Position numbers and translations under genes: made by a program. A DNA stretch of 64,000 bases from Lachnospiraceae bacterium (GTDB lineage Bacteria > Bacillota > Clostridia > Lachnospirales > Lachnospiraceae): assembly GCA_017509985.1 (NCBI GenBank), contig JAFWOE010000054.1, forward strand, positions 62,001 through 126,000, written 5' to 3'. Positions 43,387 to 52,043 of the stretch are shown piece by piece. The notes beneath the pieces are model-generated. The model ran no database searches. It was not told the DNA's origin and saw nothing but the letters and a program-made list of their open reading frames with translations. How positions within the stretch are numbered: position 1 is the stretch's first letter; each line of letters starts with the position of its first letter.

Positions 43387-43910
43387 GCTTCTACACCCCC
43401 GTTCTCCTCTTCACCGCCGGCTGCAATAAACGCAACATCGCGGCCTATCTTCACAAGCAGCGCCAAAAAAGCAAATAAAAATCCGACTGTCATTATGGCG
43501 TTGATCACATAATAATGAAGTCCCAGTGTGGAGGTATGCGTACCGCTTTTCAAAGTGATCTGCACCTCTAATATATATCGATAAGTGATTACTGCGTACA
43601 ATACTGCAGCAATCGACGTCATAATCGCATCCAGAGCTTTCTTTGTCTTAGGTTTCAGTGAATCTATAAAAAGGGTCATTGTGACATTGCCATCGCAAAG
43701 CTCGTTCATAGCCAATGCCATTGCACCAAGGGTCATTCCAAAATAACCGACAAGCTCAACAGTACCCAGAATCGGCTTATCGAACATAGATCTGGTGATG
43801 ACATTCAGAACGGACAATACCATCATCAGAAAACACATCACTCCGGCAATGATAACCAGAACGTGGGCAATCTTTTCAAAAGTATGATCGATTTTGTTAA
43901 ACGTTTTCAC
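43383..43910 (-). CDS. dctQ: TRAP transporter small permease (DctQ type), system 2
   Basis: 175 residues, four hydrophobic segments, starting with GTG at 43910 (AAAGGA about 10 nt upstream). NELCDGNVTMTLF and the long third TM fit DctQ. It forms the membrane complex with DctM. A strong GC hairpin separates it from dctP. Confidence 0.9.
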   Translation of the reverse strand: MKTFNKIDHTFEKIAHVLVIIAGVMCFLMMVLSVLNVITRSMFDKPILGTVELVGYFGMTLGAMALAMNELCDGNVTMTLFIDSLKPKTKKALDAIMTSIAAVLYAVITYRYILEVQITLKSGTHTSTLGLHYYVINAIMTVGFLFAFLALLVKIGRDVAFIAAGGEEENGGVEA

Positions 43911-43998
43911 AACCGCAATCCTTTCTGATACTGAATATCCGATAAAAAGCCTTCTTCCAAAAGCTTCCTGAACAAACAGCAGTAAATACTCCTGATCA

Positions 43999-44030
43999 GG
44001 GGTCGGGGCGGGATGCTCCGCCCCGGCCCC
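43999..44030 (-). terminator. GC-rich hairpin between dctP and dctQ, system 2
   Basis: A 13-bp stem with one mismatch (43999-44011 with 44018-44030), loop GATGCT. No T run follows. It lies at the same place in the operon as the hairpin in TRAP system 1, consistent with graded expression of binding protein over permease. Confidence 0.6.
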
Positions 44031-44066
44031 GAAAACTCAGCCGTCAGATTTTCTTTGACGAATTCT

Positions 44067-45356
44067 TTAATAATCCAATGTGAACGGGAAGTCGCTTTCA
44101 ACGTACTGGAAACGCTCACCGGTATTCGGGTTGATCGTTACATAATAATCAGGATCATCCTCATTCTTGGAAGGATATTCAGCATTCCATTTTTCTGCCA
44201 GATCTTTCCAGCGCTGAAGGATCTCATCGCCATTATCAATAGTTGCAGCATAACCATTAACGATACCGGAAATACGGTCGTTGAACAGCATTTTTTCATC
44301 CTCTGTAGGATAATAGTATTCCTTGAAGTCTGTCTGGAAATGAGTTGCAATGACTTCCAGATACAGGTCATTCATGAAATTCTTATAACCAATGTCATAA
44401 GCATCTCTGAACGCTGAAGACAGAGCTTCCTGCTGATTCGGTGTAAGCTTGTCCCATGCTGCCTGATTCATGCAATACAGGAATCCATTTACATAGAACG
44501 GATAGTCGATACCATAATCCAGAACTTCATAAAGCATACCGTTCAGAACGCCGTTACGGATCGTCATGATTCCGTCTACAACGCCCTGACGAAGTCCTTC
44601 ATAGCAGTCTGCAAAAGCCAGGTCGTTGGGTACAGCTCCCAGTGCGCTGATAACCTCGGCATTAGGACCTGTAGCACGAATCGTCTGGTTCGCCAGGTCA
44701 TCCGGTGTATGGATGGGGCCTTTGTTTGAACAGATGCAGCCCTTAGTGCCATAACCTGCCATCAGGAAATGAAGTCCTTCCATTTCAGCAGGCTGATAAG
44801 TCTCAATATATTCTGTGACAGCTTCGCTGATAGAAGGTCCGCTTGCGAAATAAATACCGGGTTTCTCAACCATGGAGAGTTCCGGGAAAGCAGAAGCGTT
44901 ATCCGCAACAGAGAACATACCGATATCGGTTACGCCGTTTTTAATACCGTCCAGCATATCGGGCTGACCGCAAAGAGTTCCGCCGGGATAGTAAGCAATT
45001 TTGATCGTACCGCCGGAACGCTTATACGCTTCGTTGCAGATATACTGAAGAAGCGGTTCGTGGGCATTTCCCGCATTAACATAGATAGCCAGAGAAAGGT
45101 TTACCTCCGGATCATCAGATGCCGGGACTTCCGCTTCCGGAGCTGCAGATTCTGCACTCGACGCTTCAGCAGCAGGCTGGCTGGACTCTGCAGCAGCGGG
45201 CTGGCTGGATGCTGCGGCAGCGGGCTGGCTGGATGCTGCGGCTGCCGGCTTGGCGGAATCCGCATTAGCCGCAGGCGCAGATGCATTCGATCCTCCGCAG
45301 GCACACAGCGAAAACAGCATAGTAAGAGCAATGATCAGAGCAATTGTTTTTTTCAT
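44067..45356 (-). CDS. dctP: TRAP transporter substrate-binding lipoprotein (DctP type), system 2
   Basis: 429 residues. Signal peptide with lipobox LCAC, then an Ala/Ser/Gln-rich repetitive linker (about 25-75, repeated PAAAASSQ units), then the DctP domain from about residue 85. The Arg-containing TIRATGPNAE segment corresponds to the usual carboxylate-clamping region. The binding domain is only distantly like that of system 1. It follows the flavoprotein and ferredoxin genes on the same strand. Confidence 0.93.
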   Translation of the reverse strand: MKKTIALIIALTMLFSLCACGGSNASAPAANADSAKPAAAASSQPAAAASSQPAAAESSQPAAEASSAESAAPEAEVPASDDPEVNLSLAIYVNAGNAHEPLLQYICNEAYKRSGGTIKIAYYPGGTLCGQPDMLDGIKNGVTDIGMFSVADNASAFPELSMVEKPGIYFASGPSISEAVTEYIETYQPAEMEGLHFLMAGYGTKGCICSNKGPIHTPDDLANQTIRATGPNAEVISALGAVPNDLAFADCYEGLRQGVVDGIMTIRNGVLNGMLYEVLDYGIDYPFYVNGFLYCMNQAAWDKLTPNQQEALSSAFRDAYDIGYKNFMNDLYLEVIATHFQTDFKEYYYPTEDEKMLFNDRISGIVNGYAATIDNGDEILQRWKDLAEKWNAEYPSKNEDDPDYYVTINPNTGERFQYVESDFPFTLDY

Positions 45357-45424
45357 CGTTTCTCTCCTTACTTTTTTAATATTTACTATGGTTAACAGTT
45401 TATAATCAGACAGCTCCCGTCGAA

Positions 45425-45721
45425 TTAATTCAACTGATGAAGCTCTCCGGTTTCCTTATTTCTCCAACGTGGTTTTAACGGAAGCGGATAATTAAACCGG
45501 ATCGCACCGGGCGTCGGGCAATCCGTCGCACAGCATCCGCAGTACCAGCACTCTTCCGGATGAAGGATAATGGGTGGTTCTCCTTTATGAGGATTCGGTA
45601 TGAATACATCGATCTGGCAGATCTGAACACAGGTGTTGCATCCGATGCATTTTTCCGGATCTACTATAACCGGAACGTTCGGTGTCTGAACATTCGGAAG
45701 AGCAAACACTTTTTCCTCCAT
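45425..45721 (-). CDS. 2x[4Fe-4S] ferredoxin, AprB-like
   Basis: 98 residues. Cluster motifs CIGCNTCVQIC and CWYCGCCATDC bind two 4Fe-4S clusters, and the Trp between them resembles the beta subunit of adenylylsulfate reductase, although the long AprB C-terminal tail is missing. The gene starts 2 bp after the flavoprotein stop. It would pass electrons to or from the FAD of its partner. Confidence 0.88.
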   Translation of the reverse strand: MEEKVFALPNVQTPNVPVIVDPEKCIGCNTCVQICQIDVFIPNPHKGEPPIILHPEECWYCGCCATDCPTPGAIRFNYPLPLKPRWRNKETGELHQLN

Positions 45722-45723
45722 TG

Positions 45724-47697
45724 TTATCCCTTCCTTTCTTCGTTTTCAGGTTTATATACGCCGGTGTAATCCGCATTATGTGCTTCGTACTGTTCCTTCA
45801 TATTCCCCCAGAACCGTATCGGTATACGGTCAAACTCAACTTTTCCATCCACCAGACGGAGGGTAAGATACTTATCCTTCTCCTCTTTCGGTGCTTCAGG
45901 ATAGTCCAGGCGGTCAAAATTCAGTTCCGGAAGAGAAGCTTTGCGTTCCTTCATTGCCGTCAGCATGATCCTGGCATACTGGATCAGGCTCAAATCCTCA
46001 ACTGAGCGCATCAGTTTATGCGGATCCAAAGCATACAGCTGCGGTACATACTCTTTTTCCAGTCGCTCGATCTCTTCCAGCGCAATATTAAGCGTTGTTT
46101 CTGTCTTGAATTCACCGGCGAAATACTGCATTATCCTGCAAAGGCCATTATGAAGTTCTTTCCACTCGATTCCCTCTTCCCGTCTGACCGGTGCATAGAT
46201 GCGGTCTTTTTCAGCATCGATCTGCCCGCGGCAGACTGCACCCTGCTCCACACTTTTTATATATGCGGCGGCTTTTCTTCCCGCATAACGTCCTGTTGCT
46301 GCGGCAAATGAATGATCTTCCGGAGAAAACATCGAAGTACCGGCCGCATAAAGGCCATCAAGAGTCGTCTTAAGATCCCAGTCGACCATGATCCCTCCGC
46401 CCCGGGCAGCATCGCGGTATTGCTGGGACGGCTGAAACTCCATATATGTATAGTTCATAATCTGATCGCGGGTCGGATCAAAACCGCCTTCTGTCATAGA
46501 CTGAACCATGGCTCTGGTGGTCGATTCTTCGGAAAGCATCAGATTCCAGGTAGCCTTGCTCTCTTCCGGCTTCATTCCGGCAAAATCGCCATAGAACGGC
46601 AGCTCATACCGGCCTTTTTTGATTCCTTCCCGGATTTCTGCAACGATGTCCGCTGCGAGAGAAAACATAGCCCCGCCGTCCTTCCATCCCTGAGTCGGCG
46701 CCGGCAGTTTTTTATTGTTATTATCGACCAGCTGCACATTTTCATAACTGGCATCACAGCCGCCGGTATACCATTTATGTTTTAATCCGGAAGCAATCCG
46801 ATACGGCACAGATCCCTCCATCATTGTGAGTACGGCTCCGGCCCTCCAGGCCATCGCTGTTCCGTCTCCGCACTCGTTACGGGAATACATCGTCGAATGT
46901 CCGCCATGTTCCATATCCAGATTCCACATCTGCCCGGATCCGGCGGTGGAAATGATAACGGCCCTGGATTTAACGATCATAAATTCTCCGGTGCGGACGT
47001 TGAAGCCCATTGCCCCAACCACTCGGGCACCCTGTTTTCCATTCTCATTCAGCAGACCGGTAGCCATAACACGGTCTAACACTTCTACGCCCAACCGTCT
47101 GCATTCTTTTTTCAGTACTGGTTTAAAAGTGCTTCCCCAGATACGAAGTACAACGTTATTCCGCTCTTCCGGCGGATTGAAACCAGGCTTTTGCCAGTCA
47201 GGATGCGGATAATTGACAGGTGTTACCCCATAACGCGGAGAAAGCATGAATTTTGTTTTTTCATCCCGTCCTTCAGCTCCGACAAATTCGTCATCCGTAT
47301 CGCGGATCTTCCCGCCCATCTGCTCCATTTCGAGCAGGGTATCATAGTCTTCCCGACATTGGATCTCTATTCCGATCCCGTTGCTGTAAGGACCTTCCGC
47401 CTCCATCATTCTGAGCGCCCATTCATCCGGATCGACCCGGGAAAGCGGATTGGCTGGAACATTGCACCAGTGATCGCAGCCCGGACCCCCGGCGCCGCTT
47501 CGGCTGACATCTCCTTTTTCCATCAGAATGACCTTTGCTCCCTGACGCGCCGCGCTGATCGCCGCCCAGCAGCCGGCAATCCCTCCGCCGAGTACCAAAA
47601 CATCCGTTTCAAGTTCTGTCTCTTTCTCATATCTGATCGGGTACGGCCACTCCGGAGGGGTTCCTTCTGATTTTAGAAAATCATGCCATGTTGCCAT
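45724..47697 (-). CDS. FAD-dependent oxidoreductase, fumarate reductase/AprA-like
   Basis: 657 residues. The FAD motif VLGGGIAGCWAAISAARQGAKVILMEKG is at about 33-60, a SGAGGPGCDHW loop follows, and the later GLYAAGTSMFSPEDHSFAAATGRYAGR closes the FAD site. The layout is that of the fumarate reductase/AprA superfamily. With the ferredoxin gene 2 bp downstream it makes an AprAB-like pair, but no ATP sulfurylase or sulfite reductase genes are near. It more likely oxidises or reduces an organic substrate delivered by TRAP system 2. AAGGGAG precedes the ATG. Confidence 0.87.
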   Translation of the reverse strand: MATWHDFLKSEGTPPEWPYPIRYEKETELETDVLVLGGGIAGCWAAISAARQGAKVILMEKGDVSRSGAGGPGCDHWCNVPANPLSRVDPDEWALRMMEAEGPYSNGIGIEIQCREDYDTLLEMEQMGGKIRDTDDEFVGAEGRDEKTKFMLSPRYGVTPVNYPHPDWQKPGFNPPEERNNVVLRIWGSTFKPVLKKECRRLGVEVLDRVMATGLLNENGKQGARVVGAMGFNVRTGEFMIVKSRAVIISTAGSGQMWNLDMEHGGHSTMYSRNECGDGTAMAWRAGAVLTMMEGSVPYRIASGLKHKWYTGGCDASYENVQLVDNNNKKLPAPTQGWKDGGAMFSLAADIVAEIREGIKKGRYELPFYGDFAGMKPEESKATWNLMLSEESTTRAMVQSMTEGGFDPTRDQIMNYTYMEFQPSQQYRDAARGGGIMVDWDLKTTLDGLYAAGTSMFSPEDHSFAAATGRYAGRKAAAYIKSVEQGAVCRGQIDAEKDRIYAPVRREEGIEWKELHNGLCRIMQYFAGEFKTETTLNIALEEIERLEKEYVPQLYALDPHKLMRSVEDLSLIQYARIMLTAMKERKASLPELNFDRLDYPEAPKEEKDKYLTLRLVDGKVEFDRIPIRFWGNMKEQYEAHNADYTGVYKPENEERKG

Positions 47698-47975
47698 TTT
47701 TTCTCCCTTAAACCTTTAATCCTTAATCCTGATTTAACTGTCCCGCCACACTTGATTGTATAATATGCATCAAGTATCGATTCTTAATTGTTTAATTTAA
47801 ACCAATGATATATGCATTTATGTATGAATTATATGAATCACTTTTGTACAATAATGTGCAGTTTAATGCAACACAAAAAGAAGCCGCTGCATTCAGAAGA
47901 TTTTTAACTCTTCGTCCTGTGCGGCGTCTTTTTCAGGTGGCGATGTTATTTGCAGCTGCTGAAAGCCGGCCTGGC
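47698..47975 (-). terminator. gap with terminator of the XRE gene and a palindrome before the flavoprotein
   Basis: Terminator: 13-bp stem with one mismatch (47875-47887 with 47921-47933), an inner GAAGA/TCTTC stem and TTTTT on the minus strand; it ends the XRE transcript. Palindrome: CTTGAT (47751-47756) and ATCAAG (47769-47774) flank an AT-rich centre that could be a -10 for the flavoprotein operon; it may be a regulator site. Confidence 0.7.
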
Positions 47976-49424
47976 TTAAGTTATTTCCAGCCAGGCTATA
48001 GCGTTATTGATATAGTTTAACAATTCCTGTCCCTTCAGGCAGTAGGCTTCCGGAAGGTCATACAATGCTTCCATATAATTCCAGAATGCATTAATGATGT
48101 CGAGATCGTTAGCAAGGAATGAAACAGTATCATGCTTCAAACTGCTGCAGATTGCATGGGCCGTTCTTTCCGTGAGAAACAGGGAACAGGACAGCTCACT
48201 GTAATTCAGCAACGGGTTGTTGTCCGTCAGGATTGCCAGCCGAAAGTCCGGATTCTCACTTACAGTCTTAGAGAGCTGCTTCAGATGTCTGACCCGTTCC
48301 TCCGGACTCAGTATATGAATCACTCCCAAAAATACAATCTGTCCATAATAAAGGTAATCAAGAAATGCGGATTTGAATAGGACCACTGTCTTTTTTCTTG
48401 CCTGGCACATCCTCAATCCGAAAAACAGGTCCATTTCCCCTATACCGTCATCCTTGTACTTCTCAAAAAGCTCCCTGTAGAAATCCGGCTCCATATACAG
48501 AGGATGCATAATGCTCAAAATATCTCCGTAACGGTCCTGCATCAGATAATTCAGATGCTGACGGCTTTTGGTAGCATGAAACGTGATCTGCTCCAGAGCC
48601 GGATTGGCATCTTTTATGGATTCTTTGAAAGCCAGTACTGCGTTAGCGATCAGCCAGTCGTCACGTGACACAAGCAGATACGGATGCGGAACAAAATAAT
48701 CAAATATCCTGCGCAGATATACCTCGCCTTTAAGAACGGTAAGCTGAGTCTGGCAAAGCGAGGGATTGTCGGAAATAAACACATCATACCGCAGGCCATC
48801 ACAGACACTTAAAACGTGAATCAGCCCCCGGCAGCAGGTATTGACATTCTGAAGGGCACTGCGGTCAATAATATGATATACATGAATAGCGCAGTCCTTG
48901 TTGGCAACTTCACGCAGCACAGCAATCAGATCTCTTCCCTGCTGCGGAGAATAATCGATCCTTTCCGTTGTAAGGATTTCTGCCGTATCATGCGGATCGT
49001 TTATTGCAGAATAAACACTCTCTGCAATTAAAGAATAAAACGCTTCTCCTGTCGATTCTTTGGTAACGATTCCGTTTTCATTGACCTGTACGGCACGATT
49101 ATATTTGTTCCGGATACCCCTTTGCCTGAAATAACTGTCCTGCAGTATCTTCTCAAATACAGTCAGAAATTCCTCTTTGGTTTCCGGGATGCGCTGAAGA
49201 TTCAATTCTACTGCAATTGCTCTCAGTTCCGTTTCGCCCGCGTTATTTACTATGAAATCTGATATCTTTCTGAACAGCTGTTCTTTATTCTTATTAGAAG
49301 GGAGCTTGTCACCGGTTAGCCATCGACTGATATAGGATGTATCATAGCCAAGAGCAGCAGCAAGCTGGTTGCCCTTGATCCCGGAAAGCGTAAGCATCAG
49401 TTTCAATATTTCATCAAAATTCAT
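47976..49424 (-). CDS. orphan XRE-family regulator with large C-terminal domain
   Basis: 482 residues from the ATG at 49424 (MNFDEILKLML, AAGGAT upstream); an in-frame ATG at 49439 has no site. The N-terminal HTH (about 1-60) is XRE-like: IKGNQLAAALGYDTSYISRWLTGDK. The remaining about 420 residues match nothing I can name and show no TM segments or enzyme motif. It sits alone at the end of the catabolic block with its own promoter and terminator. It could control the neighbouring flavoprotein-TRAP operon, but its targets are not visible. Confidence 0.85.
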   Translation of the reverse strand: MNFDEILKLMLTLSGIKGNQLAAALGYDTSYISRWLTGDKLPSNKNKEQLFRKISDFIVNNAGETELRAIAVELNLQRIPETKEEFLTVFEKILQDSYFRQRGIRNKYNRAVQVNENGIVTKESTGEAFYSLIAESVYSAINDPHDTAEILTTERIDYSPQQGRDLIAVLREVANKDCAIHVYHIIDRSALQNVNTCCRGLIHVLSVCDGLRYDVFISDNPSLCQTQLTVLKGEVYLRRIFDYFVPHPYLLVSRDDWLIANAVLAFKESIKDANPALEQITFHATKSRQHLNYLMQDRYGDILSIMHPLYMEPDFYRELFEKYKDDGIGEMDLFFGLRMCQARKKTVVLFKSAFLDYLYYGQIVFLGVIHILSPEERVRHLKQLSKTVSENPDFRLAILTDNNPLLNYSELSCSLFLTERTAHAICSSLKHDTVSFLANDLDIINAFWNYMEALYDLPEAYCLKGQELLNYINNAIAWLEIT

Positions 49425-49775
49425 AGCTGTATCCTTCATTCATTGGTAAAAAACAATCGATTGAAAAGCAAAAGGATTTGATAGTAATTTGAAACTCCTA
49501 TCACTTATAAACACACTTTAATGTATTTTGTTTCTTGTTTTTTGTCAATTTTCTTCTAAATGCTAACGATTGATAATAACGCAATGAAATAGTATCATGA
49601 GTTACAGGATCTGTGCTTTCTGCCTGTTTCCGACCCTGAAAGGCAACAGTAAACCAACAGAGAAAAAGAGCATACACTGCTCCGGATTCCGGTTGGGAAG
49701 GCCGAAGTATATGGAATGCATCATGATACTCTCTTTCGGTCTGCTGGCGAAATGAATTATTTAAGGATACTGCCT
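49425..49775. promoter_or_regulatory. divergent promoters XRE / MocR-type gene
   Basis: Minus-strand promoter for the XRE gene: TTGACA (49548-49543), 17 bp, TACATT (49525-49520). Plus-strand promoter for the MocR-type gene: TTGATA (49570-49575), 17 bp, TATCAT (49593-49598). A leader of about 170 nt follows on the plus strand; no known riboswitch was recognised in it. Confidence 0.68.
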
Positions 49776-50882
49776 GTGCTTACATATAAAATGGAAAACC
49801 GCGGCGGGAAGACAAAAACGATCTTCCTGTACGAACAGATCAAGAACGATATCATTTCCGGTACACTGCGTGCCGGAGATAAACTGCCTTCCAAAAGAGA
49901 ACTGGCGGGACATCTTTCGATCAGTGTCATCACCGTCGAAAATGCCTACATCCTGCTCGAAGAGGAAGGCTATATCAAAGCCGAGCCCAAAAAAGGCTTT
50001 TATGTGAGAAAGCTGAGCCTGCCGGGCAAAAATGCCGCGCCGAAAGAAAAGATACAGTACATTTCGGACGAAGTCCCTTCGGTTCCCTTATCCGGAGCGC
50101 GTCTTGCGTATTTCCCGGGCATGGCAAAAATCTACCGGAAGATCCTTAGCGAACAGCCGGAGATCCTGCAGGCCAAGCCCCCGCATCTCGGATGCGCGGT
50201 GCTTCGGAACGCCATCGCGGACTATCTCCGCCGCTACCGTAATATGGATGCGCACCCTTCGAACATCATCATCGGATCCGGATCGGAGTACCTTTACGGA
50301 ATGATCGTCCAGTTTTTCGGCACGAATCAGCAGTATGGTATCGAGGATCCTTCTTATGAAAAGATCCGCCGTGTATACGAAGCCAGCGGCGCCGCTATTG
50401 ACCTTCTCAAAATGGGGGATGAAGGGATCGTTTCCTCGGAACTGGAAAGGACCGGTGCAAAGGTGCTGCATATCACGCCCTACCACTCGTTCCCGACAGG
50501 GGTCACCGCGGATGCCGAAAAGCGCTATGAGTATCTGAACTGGGCGCACAGGCGGGGCGGTTATATCATCGAAGATGATTTTGATTCCGAGTACGCTTTC
50601 TACCGGAAACCGATCGATACGCTTTACGCCATGGACGATTCCGGCCGCGTGATCTACATGAACACTTTTACCAAAAGCCTTTCACCGGCGATCCGTACGG
50701 CCTATATGATCCTGCCGGATGAACTGCTGGAAAAGTACAATGAAAAACTGGGCTTTTATTCCTGCCCCGTCCCGGTACTGGATCAGTACGTGCTGGCGTC
50801 GTTTATCGAAAGCGGCGCTTTTGAAAGGCACCTGAGCAGGATCCGGAGATCTGCCGCTAAGGAAGAAAGCACCGGATCATGA
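49776..50882 (+). CDS. MocR-type GntR/aminotransferase-fold regulator, C-terminally short
   Basis: 368 residues from the GTG at 49776, where VLTYKMENRGGKT gives the usual N-terminus and AAGGA lies 8 nt before; ATGs at 49752 and 49716 are longer options. A GntR winged helix occupies about 1-75 (LPSKRELAGHLSISVITVENAY). The fold-type I aminotransferase domain follows, with the PLP Lys in NTFTKSLSPAIR. Full proteins of this family are about 460-480 residues. This one stops right after FERHLSRIRR, losing the last about 90 residues, and its stop overlaps that of the convergent DUF362 gene. It may be a truncated remnant or a short active form. Confidence 0.82.
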   Translation: MLTYKMENRGGKTKTIFLYEQIKNDIISGTLRAGDKLPSKRELAGHLSISVITVENAYILLEEEGYIKAEPKKGFYVRKLSLPGKNAAPKEKIQYISDEVPSVPLSGARLAYFPGMAKIYRKILSEQPEILQAKPPHLGCAVLRNAIADYLRRYRNMDAHPSNIIIGSGSEYLYGMIVQFFGTNQQYGIEDPSYEKIRRVYEASGAAIDLLKMGDEGIVSSELERTGAKVLHITPYHSFPTGVTADAEKRYEYLNWAHRRGGYIIEDDFDSEYAFYRKPIDTLYAMDDSGRVIYMNTFTKSLSPAIRTAYMILPDELLEKYNEKLGFYSCPVPVLDQYVLASFIESGAFERHLSRIRRSAAKEESTGS

Positions 50883-51977
50883 TCCGATGCTTTCGATATA
50901 CTCTTTCAGTCCGTTGTAAATGTCCTCTTCGTCCGGCGGACAGCCTTTAATGTTGTATTCAAATCCGGACGTGCACTTCCCGACGCCGAGCTTTCCGGTC
51001 TTTCCCTGATGCCCCTGGCCGATCCCTATTCTGCAGACCAGCCTGTCCAGAAGGCCTTCTTCTTTCAGTCTTGTCAGTGCCGGCACCAGCGACGCATAGC
51101 AGGCACTGCAGGAATCGACTTCGTCCACAGCATAGCTGACATCCAGCGGGGTTTCCCTGAACACTTCATCTTCTGCAGGATCCCCTTCCAGTGTCGTCAG
51201 CTTCAGTCCGGAAAGGTCCGCCGAGCCGACGCCGAGTTCCTGCGCCAGCCCGATGTACGGAACCGCTTCCGGGTCCACCCCCAGCAGCGCGCAGGCAAAC
51301 GCGTCTACAAGGACCGGATCCTTTGCCGCCATAATACAGTTGCGCACAAGCGGATTGCCGCCCTCTTCAAAGTCCGGGTCACCGCAGATATGATCGGCTA
51401 CGATAAAGTCCGGACGGATGCAGGTGTTCAGATACGCGATCGGCTTATGCAGCCCCATGCGGTGGAACCGGCGTTTTTCATGATCCGGGATCAGCCCCTT
51501 CATGTTTTTGAGGGCACAGGTCACGCGCGTCTGGCAGTGGCCCTTGACGACCGGAACGTTGATCAGGTAATCAAAATCGTTCACACAGCTGCACACGTCC
51601 AGTTCCGTTCCGGATACGGTGACCTGTGTATAACTGTCTTTTTTCGTATCTGTGATCCGGACTCCGTATTCGGAAGCCAGGGCGTTGTAGCCGCAGTATT
51701 CGAAGGCATCCGATGTTTTGTCCCCGACCCAGGAGCCTTCTGCGATCGTAATATTATAAAAGCCCCTTTCCTGCAGATACTCGATGATCCCCGCCACGAT
51801 CTCCGGATGCGTCGTCGCGCCGTAAGAAGCCGGTGTCGGGGTCACCAGATTCGGCTTTATGCCGATATACGCCTCTTTCCCGGGAATATCGTCTGCCGGG
51901 TCCGCTGCGGCAAGGAGACGTTTCGTCATCTCCTTATATTCTGTTCCGTAGGATCGGATGATCTCGTTGATTTTCAT
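50877..51977 (-). CDS. DUF362 domain protein
   Basis: 366 residues, DUF362 family: KPNLVTPTPASYGATTHPEIV near the N-terminus, VPVVKGHCQTRVTCALKNMKGL and the following PDFIVADHICG block. Unlike many relatives it has no ferredoxin domain at the C-terminus, only scattered Cys (SCSACYASLV, KCTSGFEYNIKGCP). The biochemical role of the family is poorly known. It is separated from the ACT-paaK genes by a terminator and overlaps the stop of the MocR-type gene by 6 nt. Confidence 0.87.
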   Translation of the reverse strand: MKINEIIRSYGTEYKEMTKRLLAAADPADDIPGKEAYIGIKPNLVTPTPASYGATTHPEIVAGIIEYLQERGFYNITIAEGSWVGDKTSDAFEYCGYNALASEYGVRITDTKKDSYTQVTVSGTELDVCSCVNDFDYLINVPVVKGHCQTRVTCALKNMKGLIPDHEKRRFHRMGLHKPIAYLNTCIRPDFIVADHICGDPDFEEGGNPLVRNCIMAAKDPVLVDAFACALLGVDPEAVPYIGLAQELGVGSADLSGLKLTTLEGDPAEDEVFRETPLDVSYAVDEVDSCSACYASLVPALTRLKEEGLLDRLVCRIGIGQGHQGKTGKLGVGKCTSGFEYNIKGCPPDEEDIYNGLKEYIESIGS

Positions 51978-52001
51978 GTCTGCCGCTCCGATTCGGTAAA
52001 A

Positions 52002-52025
52002 CAGGCTGCCGCATCCGGCAGCCTG
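52002..52025 (-). terminator. intrinsic terminator after the ACT-domain gene
   Basis: A perfect 10-bp stem CAGGCTGCCG (52002-52011) with 52016-52025, loop CATC in plus-strand sense, is followed on the minus strand by TTTTACC. It ends the paaK-ACT transcript 18 bp past the stop and insulates DUF362. Confidence 0.82.
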
Positions 52026-52043
52026 CTGTGTTGCATATATCTG

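Noticed and set aside
47805-48020. 71-codon plus-strand frame near the XRE gene
   Set aside because: Covers the terminator of the XRE gene and its 3' end; no ribosome binding site.
49605-49775. Possible riboswitch in the leader of the MocR-type gene
   Set aside because: No match to the TPP, cobalamin, tetrahydrofolate, molybdenum cofactor or other conserved cores that I could recognise.
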